Shown: positions 48,102 to 57,940, counted from the stretch's first letter. The stretch: 64,000 nucleotides of DNA from an uncultured Rubripirellula sp. (GCA_938075415.1 CALJHC010000019.1:62001-126000), one strand, 5' to 3'. Notes: generated by a model not told the origin, from the letters alone. Program-made: numbers and translations.

Positions 48102-50105
48102 TCACCCTCCGCCACGTTTCGCGCCCTTTCGATACTTGTTGGGATTATCTGCCTTGCCGGTGATCTCGTAAAGAAAACGACTGGGAGTGGTGGGACGGGG
48201 CTTGCCCCATTTTCGTCGAGTCAACGCAAGGGACAATGTCAGGATTTCTTGCGCTCGCGTGATCCCCACGTAACACAACCTCCTCTCTTCAGCGATGTCG
48301 TTCTCGTCCCCACTTTTGACACTTCGGCTGTGAGGAAGAATCCCATCCTCAAGCCCCACCATGAAAACGTGAGGAAACTCGAGCCCCTTTGCCGCGTGCA
48401 TGGTCAACAACCAAACCGCGTTCTGCTTGGCAAGCTTATCCTTCTCATTACCCATCTCACGTCCAGCGAGAGCGATCTCTGATAAAAACCCCGTGAGGTC
48501 AGGTTTCGCAGCCCCATCCTCATAAGCTCCGATTGCGTTCACCATTTCCTCGAGCGAATTCATCCGAGCCTCACGTTCCTCTGTCTTCTCGTACGTTCGG
48601 CTGATCTCCTCCGCATAGGCTGTCCGTTCAATCAGAGTGCGCATCGCGTCGGTCAATGATTCATGATCGGCTCGCTGACGAACCGACATCGCTATCTCCG
48701 ATAAATGGTCAATCCCGCGACGGGCAACCGTCGGTAAATCTGCTATCGCGGCCGAATCCTGCATCACCTCCCAAACAGGCACCCCTCGCTCCACCGCGCG
48801 TCCCACCAACGTCTTGATTGTCTTACTACCGAGACCACGTGGGGGTGTATTGATCACGCGAAGCAAAGAAACCTCATCAGCTGGCTGTTCAATCCATTTC
48901 AGATACGCAATCAAATCACGTATCTCTTTACGATCAAAGAATGACTGACTGCCGAGCATCACATAGGGAATTTTTGCTTTACGAAGCTCAGTTTCAAAAA
49001 GACGTGGTTGCTCATTGGTGCGAAACAGGATCGCCACATCACGAGGCTGAACATGTTCGTTATCGATCAGATGTGTGATTTGAGCGACAACACTTTTTGA
49101 CTCGGTGATTTCGTCCTTGTACTGCTCGATACGAGGACGTTTTCCGGTGGGACGACTCGCGATCAAACGCTTGTCATGCCTAACGGTGTTGTAGGAAATC
49201 AACCGATTGGCCATTTCCAGAATTGCTGCCGTGCTTCGATAATTGTCTTGGAGATAGACCACCTTGGCATCGGGCCAATCGTTTTTAAAGTTCAAGATGT
49301 GCGTCACATCCGCTCCGCGCCAAGCGTAGATCGATTGGTCATCATCCCCAACCACGCAGAAGTTCCGATGCTTCTCGGTTAAATGACGCGTAATACGATA
49401 CTGACTACCATTGGTATCCTGATATTCATCGACCAAAACATGATCGTACTTCGATGCCTCCTCGTCACGGATCTCCGGGTGCTCTTCAAATAAGATCTCG
49501 GTCTGCAACAACAAATCATCAAAATCCATTGCTCCCTGGATTTTCAACGCGGCCTGATAACGACGATAGGCGGCAGCAGCAAAGTGCTCGCGATCAGTCC
49601 CCGCTAAGTAAACGGATTGATCCGGAAGAACGGATTCATTTTTCCAACCGCTGATGATCGTCAACATGTCGCTGGGACGCAACGCGGTGCCAGGTAAACG
49701 TAATTCTCGAAGCACTGACCTGGCCAACGATTCTTGATCACTCCGATCGTAGATGGAAAATTTCTTGGGAAAACCCAACGCTCTCGCGTGCTGTCTCAAT
49801 ATTCGCACACACTGCGAGTGAAAGGTGCTGATGGTAGGCTTCGGTGAATCATCCTTGTCTTTTTTTGTTGATCGCTTGGGACGAATCAAGTCACCAACTC
49901 GCTCCTGCATTTCTCCAGCTGCTTTGTTGGTGAAAGTCACCGCGAGGATGCGACTGGGGTCGATTCCATTGCGAATAAGATTGGCAATTCGAAAAGTCAC
50001 CACCCGGGTCTTTCCAGTACCAGCCCCCGCGAGAACCAAAAGTGGTCCTCGGAGGGTCGCCACCGCATCAGCCTGCGGCCCGTTCAATCCGTGAGTTGCG
50101 TTCAA
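48102..50105 (-). CDS. uvrD: UvrD/PcrA/Rep-type superfamily 1 DNA helicase
   Basis: 667 residues. All SF1A motifs are visible: Q-motif LNGPQADAV, Walker A GAGTGKT (27-33), TFTNKAAGEM (Ia), VDEYQDTN (II), GDDDQSIYAWRGA (III), VYLQDNYRS (IV), LLTMHAAKGLEFPHVFMVGL (V) and EERRLCYVGITRA (VI). It unwinds DNA 3'-to-5' in repair and replication restart. The protein is shorter than E. coli UvrD (720) and lacks an obvious C-terminal Tudor-like extension, closer to Rep/PcrA in size, so assignment within the group is uncertain. It stands as a single gene between two repeat-bearing gaps. Confidence 0.95.
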   Translation of the reverse strand: MNATHGLNGPQADAVATLRGPLLVLAGAGTGKTRVVTFRIANLIRNGIDPSRILAVTFTNKAAGEMQERVGDLIRPKRSTKKDKDDSPKPTISTFHSQCVRILRQHARALGFPKKFSIYDRSDQESLARSVLRELRLPGTALRPSDMLTIISGWKNESVLPDQSVYLAGTDREHFAAAAYRRYQAALKIQGAMDFDDLLLQTEILFEEHPEIRDEEASKYDHVLVDEYQDTNGSQYRITRHLTEKHRNFCVVGDDDQSIYAWRGADVTHILNFKNDWPDAKVVYLQDNYRSTAAILEMANRLISYNTVRHDKRLIASRPTGKRPRIEQYKDEITESKSVVAQITHLIDNEHVQPRDVAILFRTNEQPRLFETELRKAKIPYVMLGSQSFFDRKEIRDLIAYLKWIEQPADEVSLLRVINTPPRGLGSKTIKTLVGRAVERGVPVWEVMQDSAAIADLPTVARRGIDHLSEIAMSVRQRADHESLTDAMRTLIERTAYAEEISRTYEKTEEREARMNSLEEMVNAIGAYEDGAAKPDLTGFLSEIALAGREMGNEKDKLAKQNAVWLLTMHAAKGLEFPHVFMVGLEDGILPHSRSVKSGDENDIAEERRLCYVGITRAQEILTLSLALTRRKWGKPRPTTPSRFLYEITGKADNPNKYRKGAKRGGG

Positions 50106-50152
50106 ATCCGTTTGTCACTGATAAAATTCGAAAAATAAAAAACGTGGCGATT

Positions 50153-50184
50153 CAACCAATCAACCAATCAACCAATCAACACTC
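50153..50184. repeat. Tandem repeat, 8-bp unit
   Basis: Three exact copies of caaccaat and a fourth degraded copy, 48 bases upstream of the helicase start codon. Confidence 0.85.
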
Positions 50185-50612
50185 ACCCCGGAAAACCTGA
50201 CAGCCTGATAACCCAGACTTCTTTTCTGTGACCCACGACGAAACCAAAAGGCGATCTTGCCAACAGATGCCCCGAATGTTCCCCCGCTGTGGAATCATCA
50301 AGCAAGGATAGAGAAACCATTAACGAAAGCATGAAGGAAGATCATTCGGGAAATCCGAGTGCATCTCGTCTAATGAATTCCCAAGCCAAATCCGGGAGTG
50401 AAGCCACAGCCATTGATCGGCGGAGCACAAGGCTTGTCGTGAAAGTCAATTTCGGACCCACGCCAGCAAAGGGAATCAAAAAGCGTTTTATCTCGCAGCA
50501 AACTTTGCACGAGCAACAGGACGCAGATGCCTGCCAAACACCGATCAAGTCTGCTCTCTCCCCTGCGTTACCCAACCAAATTCAGCCAGCGGTAACGCTG
50601 TGCAACACAATG

Positions 50613-50702
50613 ATGCCCGACACAATAATGCCCGACACAATAATGCCCGACACAGTAATGCCCGACACAGTAATGCCCGACACAGTAATGCCTGACACAA
50701 CG
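50613..50702. repeat. Tandem repeat, 15-bp unit, six copies
   Basis: Two copies of atgcccgacacaata, three of atgcccgacacagta and a final atgcctgacacaacg. Variants are grouped rather than mixed, as expected when an array grows by local duplication. Confidence 0.92.
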
Positions 50703-50793
50703 CTGATCCATTCAACGATGTCCACTTCAACATTGCCGAAATGGCCACCAACACGAACGCGAGTCGATGCGAAGCCAACTCCACTTCAACAGA

Positions 50794-51441
50794 TTACCTC
50801 AGGTCGTCGCGATCAACGAGTGGGTTTGCGGATCCAACACCAATCAAAACCAATAAGCCTTGCTGTGGTTGATTTCGGGGCACCGCAGTTTGATCAAAAG
50901 GAATTCCGTAGCAAGCATAATTTCCCGTGGCTGAATCCATGACATACAACACGGTGCCGGCCGCAGGACGATTGCTGGCGCGAGGGAACTGGGTTCGGCC
51001 TGTCACCATGATGTACTTGCCACCCTTACCACCGGAGCCGAGTGTTTCGGCCACGTTCGTGGTGAACCGAGCCATGAATTGGCCACTGCGAGGGTAAATG
51101 ACCGAACACTGAAGCAAACCAGAATTATGATCCAGAACGAACAGTCCCTCCGATTCATCACTGACGTTACCAGTCGCCATTGAAAACTTTTCACTCGTCA
51201 CCGCAGCGGTCGCATTAATCAATGGCAGTGAATCGATCAAAGCCTGCGTTTGGGTCGAGGCATCGGGCGAGGCCGATTGTTGCCCCGCCCAGAAACAAAA
51301 CGTTCCCAGGCCAACCAACGACAACACCAGAAAGAGTGAAGTCAATTTTTTTGAAGCTGCGAAGCAACTTGACAGGCCACAGCAGGCGGGTCGAGCTTCT
51401 GATTCTTGTAAAGAAGGAAGTTCAGATGAATTGGACATCAC
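50794..51441 (-). CDS. Hypothetical membrane-anchored protein (215 aa)
   Basis: Start GTG 51441 or the adjacent ATG 51438; GAGGAG at 51449-51454 lies 7 bases before the GTG. A polar N-terminus with several Cys (ARPACCGLSSCFAAS) precedes one helix (about 33-53, LTSLFLVLSLVGLGTFCFWAG); the remainder (about 60-215) lies outside the cytoplasm. It has the look of one or two propeller-like blades (GLFVLDHNSGLLQCSVIYPR, GTVLYVMDSATGNYACYGI). I do not recognise a named family; similar anchored proteins are common in planctomycetes. It is a single gene with no same-strand neighbour nearby. Confidence 0.78.
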   Translation of the reverse strand: MMSNSSELPSLQESEARPACCGLSSCFAASKKLTSLFLVLSLVGLGTFCFWAGQQSASPDASTQTQALIDSLPLINATAAVTSEKFSMATGNVSDESEGLFVLDHNSGLLQCSVIYPRSGQFMARFTTNVAETLGSGGKGGKYIMVTGRTQFPRASNRPAAGTVLYVMDSATGNYACYGIPFDQTAVPRNQPQQGLLVLIGVGSANPLVDRDDLR

Positions 51442-52502
51442 TTGGCGACTCCTCGCGGCGACTGTTGTTCAAAATGTTTTAAAGACAAAGAGATCAAGAC
51501 GACTTGACTCCACCAGACCCAAACGGCTCGGATCCTCAACTAACGACCCGAAGGCTATTGATCGGTGAATTGATTTCAATCCCTCCCCAAAAGACCCTGC
51601 CGCCACCCCCTGCCTTTGCTCCAAAAAGATGCTCGCAGTTGGCTAAAGCGGTGAGCTACCGAATAAGCGAATCCTCTGGATCCAACAATATGGACGAGGC
51701 TTCCTCCAGCGGCTTAACGCGAATCTCTCATAAGAACCCCAGTCTACCGTTTTCCCTGACAAAAAAGCGATGCGAGTTAATGGGTCGTCACGTTTCGATC
51801 GATTCAGATCCCTTTTCCTCTCGAATCGCCCGGTTGGACAGCCGAAATCGGTCGTTTGTAATTTGACCGACCAAATCCTTTGACTGAGCGGCAAAGAGCG
51901 GATTCGCTGAAAATAAGGGGGTAGAAGGAACGGTCAAAGTTTCATCACCCTTGATAAAAGCAACGTCTCTCGATCCTTGGTCCATCTTAAGCCGATGGTC
52001 AATTTCATTAGCCCCCCTAAACCACCCAAAGTTTTTCGGCGGCATGCAACGAATGAGAAATTCTTCGAAAAACCTCGAGTGATTACCTTTCATCAATTGC
52101 TTGCTCACTTGCTCGTTAACGGCAGAGTCATTGCGAGAATCACCCGACCATCTGGCCTTAGTCAATCCCACCCAATCTGACAGCATCGCGGCAAAATCAC
52201 GATCTGATCCAAAAACGTGGGAACCAAGTGCATGAAATCATCGGATGTCGCCGAGGAATCGCCGAGAACAACGCAAAAAGTATTTGGTCCCAAAACAGGG
52301 ATGGTGGGTTTCGCTGCAATCTCATGCAACAAATCAGGCGACAGCTGGCAGGCAAAACGGTCATTTGCTCAGTAGATCACTAGGTTTTCTCAGCGAGGTA
52401 ATTGTAAGGCCGTGATTTGACCCTTAGGATTTCCGTCAGTTTGACGTCCACACACTCTTTTTTGCAATTTGTTAGTCAGTCGCCAGAGGTGAAGAAAAAA
52501 TC
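51442..52502. other. Long gap, possible gene remnant
   Basis: About 1.06 kb upstream of both flanking divergent genes. On the minus strand, 51788-52186 (132 codons) plus an open stretch in another frame at about 52200-52380 (FCVVLGDSSATSDDFMHLVP) look mildly protein-like and could be a frameshifted relic, but no family is recognisable. Otherwise nothing is seen. Confidence 0.35.
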
Positions 52503-53699
52503 ATGGGTATTAACGCACCACTCGATCGAAAATTCCGAATGGCCTTGGTTGGCGGGGGCGCGGGCTCCTTCATTGGACGCGTTCACTCCGTTGCCGCCTG
52601 CCTTGACAATCGCGCCGTTTTGACAGCAGGGGCGCTCTCAAGCAACCCCGAGCGAGCGAAGGCGTCGGCAGTGGACTATGACATTCATGAATCTCGTGCT
52701 TACGGCAGTTATCAAGAACTTCTTGATGAAGAGACCAAACTGCCTGCTGAGGAGAGAATTGATTTCGTAAGTGTGGCGACACCCAACCACATGCACTTTG
52801 AGGTCGCCGATGCCGCGGTGAAATCCGGTTTTAACGTCGTCTGCGACAAACCACTCACCTTCGACCTTGCGCAAGCGGAATCACTGCTGCAAACGGTTGA
52901 AGGAAGCGATGTGGTTTTCGCCGTCACGCACAACTACTCGGGATACCCTTTGGTTCGCCAGGCAAGGGAAATGATTCTTGGAGGTGAATTGGGTGAGATC
53001 AACGCAATTCGCTCACAATACATTCAAGGCTGGCTTCGAACTCCGCTTGAAAATGACGAACAAAAACAAGCGTCTTGGCGAACGGACCCTGCAAAAAGTG
53101 GTGCCGCGGGTGCCTTTGGTGACATCGCGACTCACGCTTACAACCTGGGTCGATACATGACCGGAGTGCTTCCAGGTGAAGTCAGCTGCAGCTTAAAAAC
53201 TTTTGTTGAGGGTCGAAGACTCGACGATTACGGAACCGCAGTCATTCGATATGACAATGGAGCTTTGGGAACCGTCACCGCCTCACAGATTAGTCACGGC
53301 AGGGAAAACGACCTTGAGATCGAAATTGACGGCACAAAAGGATCTCTGCGTTGGCGACAAGAAAATCCCAATGAATTGATCTATCGCCAAAATGGCAAGG
53401 CGCACCAGATCTACACTCGCGACCCCAACGCGCCTTTCATGAATGGCTTGGGTGCTGGGGCTTGCCGATTGCCGTCCGGGCACCCCGAGGCATTCTTTGA
53501 AGCCTTCGCGAATGTCTACACCGCAGCGTTCGATGACATGGCCCGTCGCGCTTCCGGTGAATCCATTGAGCGGCGAGACACGCTTTACCCGAATATCTAT
53601 GACGGGGTTGAAGGCATGTTCTTCATCCAACAATGCGTTAACAGCAGTCAGCAAGACGCAGCATGGCTGCCGCTCAAGCATCCCGCCGCACGCGTCTAA
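52503..53699 (+). CDS. Gfo/Idh/MocA-family oxidoreductase
   Basis: 398 residues, no signal peptide, so cytoplasmic. Rossmann start FRMALVGGGAGSFIGRVHSV, VATPNHMH, the CDKPLT motif (Asp115-Lys116-Pro117, EKP type), and GDIATHAYNLGRY, which carries the family's catalytic Asp/His. NAD(P)-dependent oxidation or reduction of a sugar or inositol ring is the family role; ThuB-type members oxidise disaccharides at C3. A GAGGTGA ribosome site lies 10 bases before the ATG. A terminator follows at 53732-53766. The next same-strand gene is ThuA-like, the known partner type of ThuB, but the terminator between them argues against a shared transcript. Confidence 0.94.
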   Translation: MGINAPLDRKFRMALVGGGAGSFIGRVHSVAACLDNRAVLTAGALSSNPERAKASAVDYDIHESRAYGSYQELLDEETKLPAEERIDFVSVATPNHMHFEVADAAVKSGFNVVCDKPLTFDLAQAESLLQTVEGSDVVFAVTHNYSGYPLVRQAREMILGGELGEINAIRSQYIQGWLRTPLENDEQKQASWRTDPAKSGAAGAFGDIATHAYNLGRYMTGVLPGEVSCSLKTFVEGRRLDDYGTAVIRYDNGALGTVTASQISHGRENDLEIEIDGTKGSLRWRQENPNELIYRQNGKAHQIYTRDPNAPFMNGLGAGACRLPSGHPEAFFEAFANVYTAAFDDMARRASGESIERRDTLYPNIYDGVEGMFFIQQCVNSSQQDAAWLPLKHPAARV

Positions 53700-53731
53700 G
53701 CAAGGCTGCGAATTTTTGATTGGTCATCCAA

Positions 53732-53766
53732 GTGGCATCACTCAGGTTGGGTGGTGCCACATTTTT
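53732..53766 (+). terminator. Intrinsic terminator after Gfo/Idh/MocA gene
   Basis: GTGGCATCAC (53732-53741) pairs with GTGGTGCCAC (53751-53760), ten pairs including one T-G wobble, 9-base loop, then A and five T. Confidence 0.72.
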
Positions 53767-54141
53767 GATTCAATCAACAACACCCGCCGGATGTCCCTGA
53801 ATTTTCCCCAATCCAGAATCGACTTCAATCCTTGTCTGCCCTGCACGACTGACACCCGCTCACGCCATGCACTTCGCCCCCAACGCGTTCTCTCATTCCG
53901 ACCGCTGATTCGGCTAAAATGAGGACAAAGCCGGCGGCATACTCGCCTACGACTTTCCTTGAAAACATCCAGACTGCGAATGATCTTCGTCAGCGAAACG
54001 ATGAAGCACCAGTGGTTCCAATCGGCCATTGCAACCCTCGTGATCTAAACAGGGTAAACTTGTCACTTGAGCGTCCCGAATCGCTCACACAATCCAACTC
54101 GCCTGAAACAAGCCCGTCTATCCAAAACGCTTATTCTCGAT

Positions 54142-54147
54142 GGAGAG
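54142..54147 (+). promoter_or_regulatory. Ribosome binding site fixing the ThuA-like start
   Basis: GGAGAG four bases before ATG 54152; it is itself part of the in-frame ATG at 54140, making that upstream start unlikely. Confidence 0.65.
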
Positions 54148-54151
54148 ATTC

Positions 54152-55057
54152 ATGAAAAGATCGATCGCCCTATTTTCATTGCTTTGCTGCTGGATCACCT
54201 CCCCGCTGGTCGGGCAAGAATTCAAACCCCTCGCCGAGGACATCCAAGCGGCTATCACTGAGGCGGTACCGAGCAACTCAACGGCCAAGCCCAAACAAGC
54301 TCGGCGAATTCTCGTTTTCTGGAAATGTGGCGGATTTGTTCATAATTCTATCCCGCATGGTAATTTTGCCGTTCAGGAAATGGGATCGAAAACGGGAGCT
54401 TTCGAGATCGACTTGGCAAACTCCTACGACGTCTTCACCAAGGACAATCTGTCAAAATATGATGCGGTCCTGCTCAACAACACGACGCACATGCAGTTCC
54501 CTGAACCCGAGCAACTTAACGCATTCCTTGATTTCGTATCTGAAGGAAACGGACTCATCGGCTTTCATGCTGCAAGCGATAATTTCGGCCGACATCCCGA
54601 AGCCCGAGCTTTAGTCGGAGGTCAATTTAATGGGCATCCTTGGGGTGGCGGTGGAACATGGGCTTTCAAGTTAAATGACGCCAAACACACCCTCAACCGA
54701 GTCTTTGAGGGTAAAGGTTTTTGGCACATGGACGAAATCTATCAGTACAAACCCGAGACTTACGTTGGCCCCGAAACACTACGTGTTCTTGTCAGCCTGG
54801 ACATGAACCAGAAAACCGTTTCTGAGCGGATCCAGGATGGCCCTCGTGAGGTACCCGTCTCGTGGGTGCGACGTGCTGATAAAGGACGTGTTTTTTACAC
54901 GAACTTTGGTCATCGCCAAGAAACCTTTCGCAATCCTGCCATCCTCAGCCACATGCTCGACGGTATCCAGTATGCGTTGGGCGACCTGAAAGCCGACGAC
55001 ACGGCGACCGCCAAAATGGACAACCTGAGTGCCGCGCTCGCTCCCGAAAAAAAATAG
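54152..55057 (+). CDS. Secreted ThuA-domain protein
   Basis: 301 residues from ATG 54152, with signal peptide MKRSIALFSLLCCWITSPLV GQ. ThuA (trehalose-utilisation) fold, related to glutamine-amidotransferase folds: ILVFWKCGGFVHNSIPHGN, DAVLLNNTTHMQFPEPEQL, GLIGFHAASDNFGRHPEA, GHPWGGGGTWAFKL, FWHMDEIYQYK, VSWVRRADKGRVFYTNFGHR. The conserved His/Asp/Glu set of the family is present. ThuA acts with ThuB in 3-keto-disaccharide metabolism in rhizobia; the exported form here would act in the periplasm, alongside DUF1080-type enzymes. Flanked on both sides by Gfo/Idh/MocA genes on the same strand. Confidence 0.93.
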   Translation: MKRSIALFSLLCCWITSPLVGQEFKPLAEDIQAAITEAVPSNSTAKPKQARRILVFWKCGGFVHNSIPHGNFAVQEMGSKTGAFEIDLANSYDVFTKDNLSKYDAVLLNNTTHMQFPEPEQLNAFLDFVSEGNGLIGFHAASDNFGRHPEARALVGGQFNGHPWGGGGTWAFKLNDAKHTLNRVFEGKGFWHMDEIYQYKPETYVGPETLRVLVSLDMNQKTVSERIQDGPREVPVSWVRRADKGRVFYTNFGHRQETFRNPAILSHMLDGIQYALGDLKADDTATAKMDNLSAALAPEKK

Positions 55058-55876
55058 TCCAGACCATTGAACAAGTGACTTCACCTCAGGCTCAAGAAAT
55101 CCAGCGATCGCCCGAAGTCCAGTAGCAGAAATCCAGCATTCAATCCGCTCGCAACCTCGACGGGCGGATTGGCGTTGCAACCTCACCGCAACACAACCCA
55201 GCTTGCCCAACGCGAGAGGGCGAGGTGAACAGTCAGGTGCATCTGATCCTGTTCATTACTGAATGAACTGTCGGTACAACTCATTGGGTTTGATTGAAGA
55301 CACCTCGGACTCTCCATCGAATCAGTTTCGCAAAGAGGACGCTGCAACCGCTTCCTTTTTCTCCACCGACTGTCATCCCCGTTGCTCGTCGAGTACCTTC
55401 GCGCTAGTTGCCTTGATCCACCCACAGTGGATAATTCTTCAGTAGGAATGATCCGTGGTTGATAAATCAAAAAAAGCGTGAACCCCCTGTAGTCGGGCAA
55501 GCTGGAAATCAATTACGAAAGAGCCGACGTTAAAACACCAACCAACACAAAACTTCGAATCCAGTCAACAATCGGCTCCAGCAGCAACAAGCCAGATTCA
55601 GAGAGCCGAAACCGTTGTGAACAAAGCTTTCCCACGAACGTCAATGCAAAAAAACGCGAAAATCATGGCGTTACCGGTTAGCATCGAATCAATAGCAACT
55701 TCCACCCTTGGATTCTTTCCGGCTATTTCCACGGCCGGTGATCCTCAACCCCACCCCGAATCCGAAGCGTCATCTAATGCTCGTATGTAAAACACTGGCA
55801 TCCCACCACTAACCTCGCCATAATACTCCGTTCCTGAAAACGTGGCCCTTTCCTTTCTCCCACCATTTACAACAAG
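55058..55876. other. Non-coding gap
   Basis: About 820 bases between ThuA-like and the second Gfo/Idh/MocA gene. Frames are short and on both strands; no domain, repeat array or terminator is seen. Confidence 0.5.
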
Positions 55877-57391
55877 ATGCCCAAATTAAATCGCCGACAA
55901 TTTTCGTCCATCGCAGCAACGTCATTGATGGCTGGCTCCGCTGTGAAGAACACACAAGCCCAAAGCCCTAACGAGCAACTTGGGGTTTGCATTGCCGGAC
56001 TCAACGGTCGGGGTGGCGAACATATCCGTGGATTTGACAAAGATCCTCGAACCACCATTCGCGCCATTGTCGACATTGATGAGGAAGTGGGTAATCGACG
56101 AGCCGATCAGATCGCCAAGTTACAGGGCAAACGTCCAGAACTGTTCACCGATGTTCGCAGAGCTCTTGATACCGACGGTGTCGACATCCTTTCCGTTGCT
56201 ACTCCCAATCACTGGCATGCATTGATGGGGGTTTGGGCGATGCAAGCGGGCAAAGACGTCTACGTCGAAAAACCCATTAGCCACAACATCCATGAAGGTC
56301 GTGCGCTTGTTGAGGCAGCGGCCCGTTACGGCCGGATGTTCCAAACTGGAACCCAGTGCCGAAGCAGTCAAGCGGTGAAGGATGCAATGCAACACATCGC
56401 AGATGGAGGAATCGGCGAGTGCAACTTTGCAAGAGGCTTGTGCTACAAACGCCGAAAGTCGATCGGAGCCTTGGGAAACTATGACATCCCGGGAAATGTC
56501 AATTTTGACTTATGGAGCGGACCTGCGAGTTTGACCGACCCCAAACTGACGCGTCAAAGGTTTCATTATGACTGGCACTGGCAGCGTCACTATGGCAACG
56601 GCGACCTGGGCAACCAAGGCCCTCACCAAACTGACGTTGCACGATGGGGATTGGGGGTCAATCGCCACCCCAACTCCATCATTAGCTACGGTGGTCGACT
56701 CGGTTACAAGGCAGAACGCAAAGATGAAAGCTATGTGGACGCCGGAGACACCGCCAACACTGAAGTTTCGATCTATGACTATGGCGATAAATGTATCGTC
56801 TTCGAAACTCGTGGCCTCGACATTTCGACCTCCAGCGGCAAAGAAGTCGAAGCCATGTTTGGCAGTGGTGGCGGAAATAAAATCGGCGTAATCTTTTACG
56901 GCAGTGAAGGTTACGTGGCGCAGGTGCGTTACGACTACTGCAAAGCATTCGACAAGGATTTCAACACTGTCAAGGAATTCAAGTCCGGCGGTGTCGGTGA
57001 CGCCCACTTTGCGAACTTCATTGACGCTTGCATCACCAGAGAATACGGTTCCCTGAATGCTGATGCGATGACTGGTCATCTCTCCGCGGGCGTCAGCCAT
57101 CTGGGCAACATTTCGTACTACTTGGGTGAGCAGAATCACGCATCAACGGAAGAGATTGAATCGGCAATTTCCAAGGTTAAAAGCCTCGATAATAACGTTG
57201 TGACTCTACAACGCACCGTCGAACACCTGCGAGCTAATCGTGTTGACCTCGACAAAACTCCGCTCTCACTGGGGCCAATGCTGCAGTTCGATAACGAGAC
57301 AGAAAAATTCACAAACAACGATGCGGCTAACGAACTGCTCGCTCGTGACTACCGTGATGGTTTCGTTGTACCCGCTGGCGACAAAGTCTAA
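55877..57391 (+). CDS. Exported Gfo/Idh/MocA-family oxidoreductase (Tat signal)
   Basis: 504 residues. The N-terminus MPKLNRRQFSSIAATSLMAG SAV is a twin-arginine signal, as in many planctomycete secreted members that fold with NAD(P) bound before export. Rossmann motif VCIAGLNGRGGEHIRGF, VATPNHWHA, EKP at Glu131-Lys132-Pro133, then GDLGNQGPHQTDVARWGLG in the catalytic region and a longer C-terminus than usual (about 430-504, SAISKVKSLDNNVVTLQRTV onward). Expected reaction: redox of a sugar ring carbon in the periplasm. It ends with a strong terminator and is likely a single-gene unit. Confidence 0.94.
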   Translation: MPKLNRRQFSSIAATSLMAGSAVKNTQAQSPNEQLGVCIAGLNGRGGEHIRGFDKDPRTTIRAIVDIDEEVGNRRADQIAKLQGKRPELFTDVRRALDTDGVDILSVATPNHWHALMGVWAMQAGKDVYVEKPISHNIHEGRALVEAAARYGRMFQTGTQCRSSQAVKDAMQHIADGGIGECNFARGLCYKRRKSIGALGNYDIPGNVNFDLWSGPASLTDPKLTRQRFHYDWHWQRHYGNGDLGNQGPHQTDVARWGLGVNRHPNSIISYGGRLGYKAERKDESYVDAGDTANTEVSIYDYGDKCIVFETRGLDISTSSGKEVEAMFGSGGGNKIGVIFYGSEGYVAQVRYDYCKAFDKDFNTVKEFKSGGVGDAHFANFIDACITREYGSLNADAMTGHLSAGVSHLGNISYYLGEQNHASTEEIESAISKVKSLDNNVVTLQRTVEHLRANRVDLDKTPLSLGPMLQFDNETEKFTNNDAANELLARDYRDGFVVPAGDKV

Positions 57392-57419
57392 AACGTCTCC
57401 TCACCGTCCATCGCCTTCG

Positions 57420-57453
57420 GCGAGGCTTCGATAGTTCGAAGCCTCGCTTTTTT
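57420..57453 (+). terminator. Intrinsic terminator after exported Gfo/Idh/MocA gene
   Basis: Perfect 12-bp stem GCGAGGCTTCGA (57420-57431) and TCGAAGCCTCGC (57436-57447), TAGT loop, six T. Confidence 0.93.
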
Positions 57454-57811
57454 GTTGACTCGCCCGCCGATTGAAAAACGTCTGCCCTAAAAGCAGATCG
57501 CGTCCAACCTCATGACCTCCACCCAGGTCATACCCGTGGTGCCTTGCGAATCAGATCCTTTCGATGGCAGGCAAATCAAAAAACAAACCCTTGGGATCAA
57601 CAGCAATTCCAAACCACCGTTATTCAACGACAAAAAACTTATGACTCACCCCATCCAACTCGCCGCAATCCTCTTTGCAGTGGTTTTCTCAGGAGGCTTG
57701 AAGCGAGACACCTTCGACCAAATCCTTGTGAAGACGCAACAAAGAAATACATACTAATCGCGAAAGCAGCGTGCCTTCATATTGAGAACCAGACGCCTTG
57801 AGCGGTTGATT

Positions 57812-57940
57812 ATGATTGCTATCCGCCAGATGCGCAGCATGAACCATGGAGTCGAAACTTGCATTCTGTCAGCGCAATCCAATGCGGATCGGCACTTCAC
57901 TCCAACCGCTTTTTATCGAGGCAACACGGTCTATGGCTGA
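57812..57940 (+). pseudogene. Possible GNAT acetyltransferase remnant
   Basis: A 42-codon frame encodes MIAIRQMRSMNHGVETCILS followed by AQSNADRHFTPTAFYRGNTVYG. This recalls the motif A/B region of small GNAT acetyltransferases (L-x-A-Q-x-x-A ... FY ... G), but the acetyl-CoA loop (Q/RxxGxG/A) upstream is absent and the frame stops before the family's end. The resemblance is short, so this is tentative. Confidence 0.25.

Larger units (their letters stand above)
50106..50793. other. Repeat-bearing intergenic region
   Basis: About 690 bases upstream of the helicase gene and downstream of the anchored protein at 50794. Two direct-repeat arrays (50153-50184, 50613-50702) are the only structure seen. 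A 217-codon plus-strand frame through the second array is judged spurious because it runs antisense into a better-supported gene. Confidence 0.5.
53700..54151. other. Intergenic region with terminator
   Basis: About 450 bases separating the Gfo/Idh/MocA and ThuA-like genes. Apart from the terminator, no gene or repeat is seen; it should contain the promoter of the ThuA-like gene. Confidence 0.5.

Noticed and set aside
50289..50942. 217-codon plus-strand frame containing MPDT repeats
   Set aside because: It overlaps the anchored-protein gene in antisense and its openness is due to a 15-bp repeat; no domain or conserved part.
51788..52186. 132-codon minus-strand hypothetical gene
   Set aside because: Mildly protein-like but with no family match, no signal or ribosome site; recorded only as a possible remnant.
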